Assembly (NCBI GenBank): GCA_963575645.1
Contig: OY754471.1
Coordinates: 36,464,401-36,528,400 of the forward strand
Reading direction: 5' to 3'
Source of the DNA: Xanthostigma xanthostigma
Lineage: Eukaryota > Arthropoda > Insecta > Raphidioptera > Raphidiidae
Length of the DNA stretch: 64,000 bases
Notes under the pieces: generated by a model
Database searches by the model: none
The model's input: the letters and a program-made list of their open reading frames with translations, nothing else
Told to the model about the DNA's origin: nothing
Shown: piece after piece, positions 44,281-54,457 of the stretch
Position numbering within the stretch: the stretch's first letter is position 1
Layout: each line of letters begins with the position of its first letter
Program-made: the position numbers and the translations under genes

Positions 44281-45392
44281 TCTCCTTCATTTAACCGTTC
44301 GTGCCGTGTACGTGCCCACAAATTAAACAGTCTGTGGAATGAAAATTAATTATAAAATATAAATTATAGAATACTATTCTGATTTCAGTCGAATTTTTTA
44401 TTTACATTTCAGTAATCACTATATATTTTCCAAAATTAAATATTAAATTAACAGTTTTGGAAAATAACAAAACACTCATAAAAAGTCAATATGATTTTAA
44501 ATTGAATTTTATATATGTACACAAAAAGCAATTTAACTGGAATAAAAGAAGTACTCGGTACGTAATTATCTCCATTCAATGATAAAATAATTTCCATTCA
44601 CAATCGAATGCAGATGCACTGAACTGGCATCAAACTACATACAATAATAGTATTCAGATATGCAAAAGTGTAGGTACAGTGAATTTTCGAATTTCGATGA
44701 CATCTCCATTTAAGGTTGCCGTGCGTCCGGATTTTTCCGGACATATCCCGGGCTGAATTCTGACGCGTTCGGAATATTCGCAATAGTGACAAAAAAAAAA
44801 TGGAATTCACTTTAAGGGGAATTTCTAGTGTAGAAGCCTATTTTGATATCTAATTTCGCGATTTTTTTCTGAGAAAACTAAAGTTAATACAATTAAGAGA
44901 GTTTTGGCGTCTTATTGACCACAGAAATATAAGTAATTAAGGTACGCTAGTGCGTATGCTTGCTTTAGGTGAACGTGTCCTCAGTTAAGAGACAGAACGC
45001 TGCAGATAACCAGAAATTTGTTTACTCAAATCAGCATTGTTTTGCATCATTAGTTACCACAAAGATAAGGATCTGTTCTCTCTCTCTTAATTGCAGGCAC
45101 TTTCACTGCTCTCTCGCGTACTCTATTGCAATATCTATGTGTAGAACAAATTGACAATTTTGTTCGCGGCCACCTTACAGAGCAACTTTTTTAAGATAGT
45201 GACTAAAATGGAAACACTAGAGGTAGAGTTTTCTGGTAAGAATGGTGCTCATTAAATATAAAATTTCCATGTAGGGATTAGCAGAACTATCTAACTGTGT
45301 CGAGAAAATTTGTTCATGGCTACCAAGTATTTTTTTTCAAGATCTTCAGTCTCAGGATACCAACTTTCCATCCACGTTTAATGAATTAATAC
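44281..45392. other. Unassigned DNA
   Basis: No gene. GTCCGGATTTTTCCGGACAT at 44725-44744 is a short near-perfect hairpin. Short frames only. Confidence 0.35.
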
Positions 45393-45870
45393 TGTAACAA
45401 AACTGCTCTAATCCGTGGTGGAAATTATTTATTTACAATAATAAATGTTTAACAAAACACAATGAAAGCGTACTTCTTTAACTTAACAGTAATAATAACG
45501 TTAACAGAAACAAAATAACGACAGTTCTAAATAATAAAATAAAAGACTACGTAACAGAGAATATAGAGTCACTAAATTATGTACACAAAATATTTACAAC
45601 ACACAAACACAACAAAGTTTATCTGGTGCACTTATTCACACTTGTCTTTTAACTATATTCACACGATTCTTTACAAAAAGTTATTTATGTAAAACCAGAT
45701 TTATATAATTGCACTCAATTGTTTACACAGCTCATTTATCTTCTATCTCAGTAGTTGCCTCGGTCTTGCTGTACCGACTGAACAATTTATTTCACAGTTG
45801 TCAGTAATCCACTGTACGTACGCTGCAACTAACCAACTGACTGACTGACTTGCCAACCACTCCGCTCGCA

Positions 45871-45877
45871 TTTTATA
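45871..45877 (-). promoter_or_regulatory. TATA box of solo LTR 2
   Basis: Plus-strand TTTTATA, read TATAAAA on the minus strand, followed by TGCGAGCGGAGTGG. Transcription would run toward 45393. Confidence 0.55.
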
Positions 45878-45895
45878 GCTTTGTCCCCCCTGGTA

Positions 45896-45908
45896 GAATG
45901 TTCTAGAA
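45896..45908 (-). promoter_or_regulatory. Heat-shock element in solo LTR 2
   Basis: GAATGTTCTAGAA is a perfect GAAnnTTCnnGAA triple. It stands 18 bp from TATAAAA (45871-45877), upstream of it on the minus strand. Confidence 0.6.
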
Positions 45909-46049
45909 GCACCGAGATCTTTCCTTTACACGTATCGCCTTCTTTAGGCAACTTTATGAAGGTCGGGTTTTGACTACCTGCTTTCCATTGTTGTTTTTGC
46001 GAGAATATTCCACAGAAAGCATAGTCGTCCCAACACGGAGCAAGCAACA

Positions 46050-46530
46050 ATACAATAATTTGCTCCGAGTGACTTTATGGCGAGATTTCACTGTACACCC
46101 TTAAATGTCCAAATTCACTGTTGAATGAGTTTGCATAGTACAGTCCAATTTAAAGACAATCAATCGCATTTCACGCTTCGCTTTTTATATGTACTGTACA
46201 GTTAGTTTTAGTTGTCAACTGTGAACTAAAGTTTATATCTAAATGACGATTGAAGGTAATTAACACCGAAGTTATTAATCTGTACACTTCAATTATTGTC
46301 ATTTATTCGAATCTATCAAATTGAATGCCATTTATGCAGGCTGCTACAAAATAGCACTAAATACTTACATGTTTTTACCCGACTTAGCCAGAAGGATAGT
46401 AATGTTTTTTGAGTGTATCTATGTATGTATGTATATATTGTAACATACATTTTTATTATGCGTGTTTTATTATTCCTGAACACAATTTCACAAAGTAGAA
46501 GTTTTGTTCCAAAATTATGTATTGAAGGAG
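46050..46530. other. Unassigned DNA
   Basis: A short ATGTATGT microsatellite at about 46423-46436; no gene. Confidence 0.35.
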
Positions 46531-46938
46531 ATTTATTTGGTTGAGGAACAATTGAAAAATAAGCGTTCACGTCACTATGGCGCGGTGGCTTCATCTTTAA
46601 CCGCAGCTATTCTACCAGAGTATCGCTTGTGGCCAACGTTACGAAAAATATATTTGGCCACAAGCGATACTCTGGTAGAATAGCTCCTGTGAAAGATGAA
46701 GCCACCGCGTCATAGTGACGTGAACGCATTGCGCCCGCCTTCTAGCTTGCTATTGGGTGTTTCGGAGATCCATGTGCGTTATATCTACCGCTATAAATGG
46801 ATGTCGAATTTATTCCACACGCCACTCTCTGCGGACAAGTGGGCGTTCACTGCAATATTATTGATGATGTGCTTGGTTTCAACTCTCACCGCAGGCACTA
46901 TAAAGCTTATTTTTCAATTGTTCCTCAATCAAATTAAT
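46531..46938. repeat. Foldback element with asymmetric arms
   Basis: The left arm (46531-46654) and right arm (from 46672) share TATCGCTTGTGGCCA, TTCTACCAGAG, AAGATGAAGCCACCGCG and GTGACGTGAACGC with few mismatches. The right arm then has about 175 extra bp (46731-46905) before the match resumes with TTATTTTTCAATTGTTCCTC. Frames starting MKPPRHSDVNA exist on both strands because the arms are inverted; they are not independent genes. Confidence 0.7.
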
Positions 46939-47217
46939 CTGCTGTCTGGACTAAAAATCAAATAGCATTTATCTCGAAAATTTAATAATTTTATAATACG
47001 TATTTAATCAGACGATTTAAAAAAGAAAAAGAAGCTCTATGAGAATACCTATGATGTTATTTAAGAAAGAAAATTGAATAAAGTTGTTAGATTTTACAAG
47101 TATCGTACTTTATTACACGAAAAATTTATATATTTACCTATCTAATTTCTATCGTTCTGCACTTAAGACGCAAGAGAGAAAGGCTGCCAAATGTACAGAT
47201 TTTAAAATGGAGAACAC
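46939..47217. other. Unassigned AT-rich DNA
   Basis: No feature. Confidence 0.3.
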
Positions 47218-47580
47218 TTCTGCTGGGTTACAGAAATGATTGTCAAAAAATATGATTTGACAATGGCCTTTAGATTGTGAATATGAAAAGCATAGTAGAA
47301 TTTTAAATCAATCTTTCTCAAAAAATATTTGCTCGATTGAAACGATATTTTTTTTCGAAACAACGTTTTTCTACGCCTTTTGATCAAAATTTAGTTTGAA
47401 AAGCTGTTTTTTTCTATGTAGAACAATCTTTTGCTTTTGTGTGAGTACAATCTAATGTGCTAGATGACAGGGAGTTTGAATACGACATTAGACTGCTCCT
47501 GATGAATGGAAACTGTGTTATATGATCACAATCTAAGGTCATAGTCAAATCTGACAATCTTTTGTGCAACATTAATGAGG
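47218..47580 (+). repeat. Single arm of foldback F1
   Basis: From TGCTGGGTTACAGAAATGAT to ACAATCTAAGGTCATAGTCA. It matches the left and right ends of 16437-17453 joined through a shorter interior, without element Y. It shows the structure of F1 before Y inserted. Confidence 0.7.
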
Positions 47581-48430
47581 TTATTTTATATTTATATTTT
47601 TTTAATGCTCATTTTTTTAGACATTTTCACAATTTATTGTATTTTAAGTCGGTGCCTTGATAGGTTATAGGTATCGGTTCTATATTAAGTAATATTGATT
47701 TCTTACCAAATGTTTTTACTGACTGCAAAGGATTAAACTTCACAAAACATCTAACAGATGGCGGTTCTTTCTTTAGTTGCACAAAGAATTAATATTTGTA
47801 TAGGTAATAGGGTGCTGAAAATGACACAGCATAAATACAGACGTTTTATACAAGAAATATAAAGTAAAGCACTCAACAGAATTCTATCTGAAAGAACAAT
47901 TTATGAAGGCGAACTGCAGTTGCAAGTTTTCTTTGTACTAAATCACCGTGTTCAAGAGTCCTCATCTTAAGAAAAAAGAGCAATCTGCGAGCATAGTTAC
48001 AAAATTTACAAGTTTTATAGCACCACGTCAAAGTTCAAATCAAGAAGAAATACTGTTTCAATAAGCAATAAATAAATCATTCAATTGCACAATGCCAAGT
48101 TCATCTTCTATTTATAACAGAGTAATACTCATTTCAGGAAAATGTGTACATACTTATGTTGAACCAATCCTTTGCAACCGATCCGTTGTTTTTTTCCTTC
48201 TTTTAATACAGCGCTCAACTATAATAAGTACATGCACTAGTCATTGGCGGCTGAACGACTTGGGGGGTAGGGTTTAGACCCATGATTACTTGTAGTCTAA
48301 AAGACAGCGACGGATTTTCTTAAGTGTCTACGTAATATTAGCAATCCCTGTATAAGTGTTCCCTATTTGAGAGTCTGGTTGTCTTTCATCTTTGTGTGTT
48401 CTTTTATGCATTTTATCAATCTATATATTA
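47581..48430. other. Unassigned DNA
   Basis: No gene or repeat recognised. Confidence 0.3.
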
Positions 48431-49095
48431 CTAGCAGACCCGGCGAACTTCGTACCGCCTAAGAGTCAATGAATGTCGTGTTAACTTTTAGCTAAACTTA
48501 CTTTAGGATTTTATTAATGTAATGAAATGAATACAAAAATGTATTGGTAACAGTTTACTGAATTAACGCTTCCGATTTTGGCCAATTTTAAAACGCAAAA
48601 AACACCCCGTTATCGTTTTCTTAAGGATTTCCCCCGAAATGCCCTCCCCTTTTGACTGCACAAAAAAAAACGCCATCGCATCGACACCACCCCGTTATAA
48701 GAAAGTCCTCCGAAAATCTAAAATCGGAAGCGTTAATCCAGTAAAATTTTACCAAATTTATTACATAATAAAAATACAGATACATTCTGAGCAAGCAGTT
48801 TTTAGGTTATACGTAAAAACAGTTGTTCGCGACTATTAGCTAAAATGTAATAGAGTTGCTATGGCAACGACATCTAAACAACAGCTGATAGATTATTATT
48901 ATTATCCAAACCTAATTTATTTAAAAATCAATTTTCTGTATAATTTTTTCCGTGAATTTTTTTCCATATTTTAATAGTTATTCTGATATTCAGGGCTGAG
49001 ACGAATCCAACAAATCAGAGATCATTAAAATCGGTTCAGCCGTTCTTGAGTTATAAATTGTGTAACTAACCCGACTTTGTGTTATGCGGGTATTT
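48431..49095 (+). repeat. Dispersed non-autonomous retroelement-like repeat
   Basis: Begins ACTAGCAGACCCGGCGAACT and ends with AAAATCGGTTCAGCCGTTCT, GAGTTATAAATTGTGTAACT and TAACCCGACTTTGTGTTATG. The ends are the kind found in many insect genomes. A diverged 3' end is repeated at about 49250-49380. The interior CGCCATCGCAT...GACACCACCCCG also occurs at 50361-50392. Class not determined. Confidence 0.5.
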
Positions 49096-49249
49096 AGATT
49101 AAGACTGAACATACGCAATCTTTCCATAGCACACTGTGCAACAGATAGAGAAAACCGAAATATGTTTTCCATCAGTAATATCAAATTCAATTCAATTCAT
49201 ACAGCTTGAATGAGTATAAAAAAAACTGTTTGGGCAGTCTGTTGTTCGA

Positions 49250-49380
49250 AATCTATGTAAAATTTTCTCCTCTTTCGTTTAAGACAAGTTTCGAACCGAT
49301 CTGATTTAAATTGAGCGGTAAACCCGTTTTTGAGTTATAAATGGTGTAAATAACCCGACTTTGTTTTATATAAGTAGGTA
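49250..49380 (+). repeat. 3'-end fragment of the 48431 repeat
   Basis: CGAACCGATCTGATTTAAAT followed by GAGTTATAAATGGTGTAAAT and AACCCGACTTTGTTTTATAT, matching 49020-49090. Confidence 0.5.
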
Positions 49381-49509
49381 CTAAGATAATGCTAAATATA
49401 TTTTATATATTAGTGATAATAACAGTAGATAAATGCGGTAATACATACAAAACACGTTTTTAGAATTGAAAAAAATCATTTAATTCGAAAGAACGAGCGA
49501 ATTTGGACT

Positions 49510-49722
49510 GTCTTTCCAGGACAACGCCGGATAAACACGACTATAATGCTATAAAATAAAATCAATAAGTTGTTAAAATTTGATGGTACAAGACTAGAAA
49601 TTAGACAGATTTTTGGCTGACATTCCCGGGTAATGCCGGATAAACACGGCTGGGATGCTATAAAATAAAATCGATAAGTTGTTAAAATTGGATGGTACAA
49701 GACTAGAAACTAGACATGGAAT
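49510..49722. repeat. Tandem duplication, period 109 bp
   Basis: TGCCGGATAAACACG, CTATAAAATAAAATCRATAA and GATGGTACAAGACTAGAAA occur twice, 109 bp apart, at about 90% identity. No known family. Confidence 0.75.
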
Positions 49723-50037
49723 AGACAGATATAGAGACGAATTGAATAGTTTTAAGGTGTGAGTGTTAAAGCGCAGACAATTCTCATTCGTTTACTGCTG
49801 CCTTGCTGCTAGACAGCTCTCCTACATGGTTGAACAAATTCCAACTCTGATTATTGCATTGTATTACAGAGTATAAAGTAAGATGAGAAGTTTCGCAGTT
49901 CAGAGACAGTCGGAACAAAGTAAACCTGTGTCGCTTTGCACAAACTTGCTCTTCCTCATTCAGTTGTGTTAGTTCATTCAAAAACACAGGTAGAAAGCTT
50001 GACTTTCACACATCAATATGGAAGTACAGTGAAAGTT

Positions 50038-50656
50038 AATTATTTTGGTAAATTTTCAGTAAATAGGCTCCAGCGATTTTTGCGAACTTAGAAACGCACG
50101 AAACTGTCCATTGCTATAGGACAGTTGAAGAAGGCATTTCCCTTTGAAACATACGTTTGTTCATGGAAAAAAAAACTAAAAACGTCAGAAATTAAAGAAA
50201 TTCACACACAAACGTCAAAATAATGAAGATTTAGACACCATATTGAATTTCACTTAACAGTGTGACCACACTAATAATATTTTATGAAACTACACGACCC
50301 CGTAATTGTTTTTTTAAGAACTCCCCTCAAACGACCTTCCCTTTTCATTGCCCAAAAAAACGCCATCGCATTGACACGACCCCGTAATTGGAATCTTAAA
50401 TGTTGGGAATTTTCTAGATATTGGCCATACCGAAAGTAACTAATAAGATGGGCTACACGGTATTAAAAATGACTTGTAAGTACAGTATTTCGTGCTATTA
50501 ATATCGGGCGTTTGTACAGTTTTATTTTCTTGAAAAAAAGTGTGAATCAAAGGGAAATTACTTCTTCAACTGTCCTCTAGCAATGGACAGTTTCGTGCGT
50601 TTCTAAAGTCGCCACAATTGTTGGAGCCCATTCACTGAAATGTTACCATTATTTTA
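50038..50656. repeat. Element with about 100-bp terminal inverted repeats
   Basis: The left arm contains GAAACGCACGAAACTGTCCA, GGACAGTTGAAGAAG and TTTCCCTTTGA; each is inverted in the right arm (50535-50625). The middle contains two CACGACCCCGTAATTG segments about 90 bp apart and shares CGCCATCGCAT with the repeat at 48431. No transposase. Confidence 0.7.
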
Positions 50657-50707
50657 ACCAGAAAATCGCTAACAGAATCACCTTGGAAACAATGTTTACA
50701 GGTTTAT
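50657..50707. other. Short unassigned spacer
   Basis: No feature. Confidence 0.3.
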
Positions 50708-51095
50708 TTTTACCCGACTGTGGCGCAGTTAAAAAGGAAGGGTTATAAGTCTAGCAGTCTATCAAAGTCTGTATTTACGTAGCGCCTAAACTATTCATTC
50801 GATTTTGATAAATGTGTCAATCGATTCGTTATTATGGTTTGGGTAACATGAGCTACATTTATTTTTTAATTTTGGTCACAGGGATGAGCAATTTGGAAGT
50901 AAATAAAAAAATAAATTCAAAAAAAATAATTTAAATAAAAAAATAATTTCAAAAACTAAAACCCGACTATGGTATGGGTAACACAGGCTACATTTAATTT
51001 TGAAAATTGGTCTCAGGGGTGAGCAAATTGAAAAAAAAAAATAAGTTACAAAAAATAATTTAAATAAAAATTAATTTCAAAAACTAAAACCCGAC
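50708..51095 (+). repeat. Repeat V with internal tandem duplication
   Basis: Starts ACCCGACTGTGGCGCAGTTA, then TAGCGCCTAAACTATTCATT and TCAATCGATTCGTTATTATG. A unit of about 127 bp with GGGTAACA, GGCTACATTTA and AAAACTAAAACCCGACTA is repeated (about 50835-50965 and 50966-51095). The reverse copy is at 22075. Confidence 0.65.
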
Positions 51096-51239
51096 TACTG
51101 AAAAGTATGAAACAAGAAAATATTCTAATCTGAGGATAACCGATTTATAGCACACGTATGAATTGTGTGGAATGTAGGCAAACACGAACGATTTTAAAGT
51201 GGCATTAAATATTAAATTCACAATAATTATTGTGATACA
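51096..51239. other. Short unassigned spacer
   Basis: No feature. Confidence 0.3.
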
Positions 51240-52356
51240 TAGTTAATAATAATAATAATAATAATTTTATTGAGGCCGTTAGACATAAAACTTAATGTGT
51301 AGCCAAAGTCAAATTACAGAAAATATAACATTTGAATTGAAATTAATTAAAATCATTTAAAAATTCTTTAAAAGAATAATATGCTTTATCAACTAAAATT
51401 TTTTTAAAACATTTCTTGAATTTCTTTGTTGTATGGTTTTGTACTCAGCAGGGAGTTTGTTGTAAGCTATTGTGCCTAAATAATGAATACCTCTTTTATA
51501 AAAAGAGTGTTTATGTTTAGGAATTGACAATACTGATATGCTCCTTGTGCTGTAATTATGAGGTTGCTGCAATGTTTCAAAATCTTTAATGTTATCCTTG
51601 GTATATAGGCACAGATTTAATATATATAAACTTGGTAGAGTTAGGATCTCATATTTTTTAAAATAAGCTCTACAGCTAGTATCACAACTAAGTCCAAGCA
51701 TAAAGCGTACAGCCCTTTTTTGCATTTTAAAAACTCTTTGTATCCCACAAGCATTTCCCCAAGTAACTATACCATATGCTAAATTTGATTGGAAATGTGC
51801 AAAGTAGTACATTTTAAGAATGTCAAAACTAACTTCATGTCTCAACTGCTTTAAGACATAACAGAATGATGCAAGTTTATTACATAAGTTGTCAATATGA
51901 TAAGTCCAGCTACATTTCTGATCAATTATGACACCAAGAAATTTAGTGTGAGATACCTGAGTAATGCTACAATTATAAGCTCTTACCAGTAAGCTGTGAT
52001 CATAATAATTTGTATTTGATAAATTGAATCTAATAAAATTTGATTTTTTAGAATTTAAAAACAGATCATTATCAATGAACCATCTCTGTAAAGTAAGTAA
52101 ATCGCGATTAGCAGTAATCGAGATGTCAGAAACTTTATTAGCACTAACTAATATAGATGTATCGTCAGCAAATTTGATTGTATTTAATAAAGGCATATCA
52201 TTAATATATATCAAAAAAAGTAATGGTCCTAGAACACATCCTTGTGGTACACCCTTATTTAAAGACAGTTCATTCGATCTCATACCATTCAAGTCAACAA
52301 ACTGTGTTCTGTTAGAAAGATAGCTTTTAAACCAAGCTAGAGCCAGATCTATAATC
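51240..52356 (-). mobile_element. 5'-truncated LINE (Jockey/CR1-like)
   Basis: Minus-strand coding remnant, a 3' UTR of about 120 bp with AATAAAATTATTATT, and an (ATT)n tail (51248-51271). It is 5'-truncated within the reverse transcriptase at about 52356. Confidence 0.85.
51393..52355 (-). pseudogene. Reverse transcriptase (C-terminal half of LINE ORF2)
   Basis: The frame is open from the 5' break at about 52355 (no start codon; first residues [16 protein letters not shown]) to TAG at 51393. Visible in order: [20 protein letters not shown] (RT block before the active site), FADDTSIL (catalytic YADD-type box with both Asp), [13 protein letters not shown] (thumb region), [18 protein letters not shown] and [18 protein letters not shown]. 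These are characteristic of Jockey/CR1-type LINEs. The palm N-terminus and endonuclease are gone. Near 51400 a run of A appears to have shifted frame: a few more codons of plausible C-terminus continue in another frame. Dead copy. Confidence 0.9.
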
Positions 52357-52593
52357 TAATCTAATGACTTAATGATTATTCAAATGGTTATTTTTTTAAC
52401 AGTATGTGATTATTTCAACAGTTAAAGTCACTCTAAAAATATTATAACAACTTAAATTATTTAAATTTTAATTGTGCGCTGTTTGATTGATTCTAGAATT
52501 TTTTCATAATTTAGCGTTTGTTTCAATACCATTATATTATTTTAATATTTATACCATAATGTAAATAAATATCCATTTATTTTAATTTTTATA
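52357..52593. other. Short unassigned AT-rich segment
   Basis: No feature. Confidence 0.3.
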
Positions 52594-53000
52594 CAGTAGA
52601 ACCTCTGTAAGTCGAACTTCAAGAGAGCGCCAAAAAATTCGAGTTATAGAGTTTTGACTTATGAAGGATTTTGCAAGGAAATATTCGACTTGTAGAGGTT
52701 AAGATTCAATCTAACTAATTTTGAGTTGCTATGTTCAAGATATAGAGGTCCAATTTATTTTTTAGAGTTTAGGGACTCACTGATTATTTCGACCTATAGA
52801 CGGTTGAGATTTCGAGTAAAATACAACCCGTCTATAAAGCAAGCTTTAATACACGCATACTGCAAACATATGAAAGCCATCACGAAACCCAGCGCCACAG
52901 CATGCTTGAAACCTAGCAGCCAAATTTAACGGCAAAATAAGTTTCGTTTGCAGCGGCCTTTATACAGTGAAACTTCTTTAGCTGCCATGAGAGTACTTTG
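52594..53000 (+). mobile_element. pogo/Tigger-like remnant (tentative)
   Basis: CAGTAGAACCTCTGTAAGTC at 52596, preceded by TA, is similar to pogo/Tigger ends, followed by TCGAGTTATAGAG and TCGACTTGTAGAGG words. A second TACAGTGAAACTTCTTTAGC lies at 52964, also pogo-end-like but in the same direction, so two broken elements may be abutted. A 67-codon frame (52726-52929) between them is unrecognised. Confidence 0.45.
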
Positions 53001-53163
53001 TTCAAGACTGTAACGGAAAAAAAAACGATAGTCAGGAAATGGGCAGCTAGCGGGAAAGAGGACCCGATTGGCTGGAAGATACGAACACGTTAAGAGGTAA
53101 ATTTAATAGACACGCCCCCTATAAATATTTTTTGCTTATAAATATTTGTCCATAAAATTTAAC
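53001..53163. other. Short unassigned spacer
   Basis: No feature. Confidence 0.3.
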
Positions 53164-53290
53164 TGAATTCAAAATACAGGAATTGAGGCCAAAAAGAAAA
53201 CAATTTTTATTGGCTTACTTTATTGATCAATAAAGTATAAGCAAATAAAAATTGTTTTTTTTCGTGTCAATTCCTGTATTTTGAATTCAT
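53164..53290. repeat. Palindrome with about 60-bp arms
   Basis: GAATTCAAAATACAGGAATT is inverted at the right end; CAATTTTTATT and CTTACTTTATTGA / AATAAAGTATAAG pair near the centre at 53227. Several mismatches and no real loop. Confidence 0.75.
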
Positions 53291-53297
53291 TGAAGAT

Positions 53298-54066
53298 GGT
53301 GACATGACACTTTCCCCGAACCATTATCCCCGACGACAATATCCCCGATTTTAATCCCCGAACGACATTATCCGTATCCCCGACGACAATATCCCCGAAC
53401 GACATTATCCCCGATGACAATATCCCCGATTTTATAATTATTCGTACGACTACTGTATGAAAACACCGCTTTTTTTGATAAAGGGGTATGCGAATTGTCT
53501 CGCAGTGAAACGGGAAGGGGCAAATGTGGAGTTTTTAAAAAAAACAATTCCGAAGTTAACGATAAACGGGTATGCGAATTGTAGTTCCGGGGTGAACGAT
53601 AAAGGGGTATGCGAATTGTCCCGCAGTGAAACGGGAAGGGGCAAATGTTGAGTTTAAAAAATAATTCCGGGGTGAACGATAAACGGGTATGCGAATTGTA
53701 GTTCCGGGGTGAACGATAAAGGGGTATGCGAATTGTCTCGCAGTGAAACGGGAAGGGGCAAATGTGGAGTTTTTAAAAAAACAATTCCGGGGTGAACGAT
53801 AAACGGGTATGCGAATTGTAATTCCGGGGTGAACGATAAAGGGGTATGCGAATTGTCCCGCAGTGAAACGGGAAGGGGCAAATGTTGAGTTTAAAAAATA
53901 ACAATTCGGAGTGAACGATAACGGGGTATGCGAATTAGATAGTTAATTGTTTGAATAGAACTGAAATAGGGTTAATTCTTTCAAGTCGGGGATATTGTCG
54001 TGGGGGATATTGTCGTTCGAGGATAATGACGCGGGGATAATGTCGTCGGGGAAAAAGACATGGAAC
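53298..54066. mobile_element. Foldback element with iteron-like ends and inner minisatellite
   Basis: Both ends consist of reiterated TATCCCCGA(A)CGACA / CCCCGACGACAATATC words: 53313-53428 on the left and, inverted, 53985-54055 on the right. The element is bracketed by CATTGAAGAT at 53288-53297 and 54067-54076. Nine- to ten-bp duplications with long complex ends would suit a Mutator-like element, but that is inference. The middle is a tandem array. Long minus frames rich in PLPVSLRDNS are translations of that array. Confidence 0.6.
53480..53935. repeat. Minisatellite, four units of 117-121 bp
   Basis: Units start AAAGGGGTATGCGAATTGTC at about 53480, 53601, 53718 and 53838. Each has GCAGTGAAACGGGAAGGGGC and a second CGGGTATGCGAATTG half-unit. 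Units 1 and 3 share TCTCGC and GTGGAG, units 2 and 4 share TCCCGC and GTTGAG, so the array grew by duplication of a dimer. Confidence 0.85.
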
Positions 54067-54385
54067 CATTGAAGATACCAAGGTGACACTATATACTTAA
54101 TAAAAAACATAAAATTTCACGTTAGATGCGTGAGATTTACATGCACTATTTAGTACTAGCCGGTACCTGCGGCAAACAAAAATTATATCCCTTCGCTTAA
54201 AACTATGTTCTCCCACACCTATATCCGTACTGTATACACCAAAAAATCATAAAATAGTTACACCGATAAAGTTTCTAGTACTAACATTTTTAGGAGAAAA
54301 TACTAACCTATTACCAACAAATTTAAATTATACGGTTAACGAAATCACTATACTATAAAAATATTAAGAGCACTGTGGTTGGAAC

Positions 54386-54457
54386 AAAAATAAAGAAAAG
54401 TTACTTCTTACCACAACAGTTAACTGTTGTGGTAAGAAGTAACTATTCTTTATTTTT
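54386..54457. repeat. Spacer-free palindrome, 36-bp arms
   Basis: AAAAATAAAGAAAAGTTACT...CACAACAGTT is followed directly by its reverse complement, centre CAGTTAACTG at 54421/54422, with one or two mismatches near the outside. It can form a cruciform. Confidence 0.85.

Larger units (their letters stand above)
45393..46049 (-). mobile_element. Solo LTR 2
   Basis: 657 bp with ends TGTAAC and GCAACA on the plus strand, flanked by ATAC at 45389-45392 and 46050-46053. Read on the minus strand it has a heat-shock element, then CTATAAAATGCGAGCGGAG, then repeated CAGT/AGTCAGTC near the start region, and ends in TTGTTACA. The block AAGCAGGTAGTCAAAACCCG resembles one in the 23122 LTR. The TG..CA ends and 4-bp duplication suggest Ty3/gypsy type. 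No internal sequence is attached. A 73-codon frame inside is not a gene. Confidence 0.75.

Noticed and set aside
45829..46050. 73-codon frame
   Set aside because: Lies inside the solo LTR and overlaps its promoter signals.
46316..46965. Two proteins starting MKPPRHSDVNA on opposite strands
   Set aside because: Identical starts come from the two arms of one foldback; downstream parts are unrelated.
53450..53881. Repeated frames rich in PLPVSLRDNS and on the other strand
   Set aside because: They are translations of the 117-121 bp tandem array; both strands are open equally.
53480..53935. CRISPR-like array
   Set aside because: Units of about 120 bp are repeated whole with no unique spacers, and the host is eukaryotic; it is a minisatellite.
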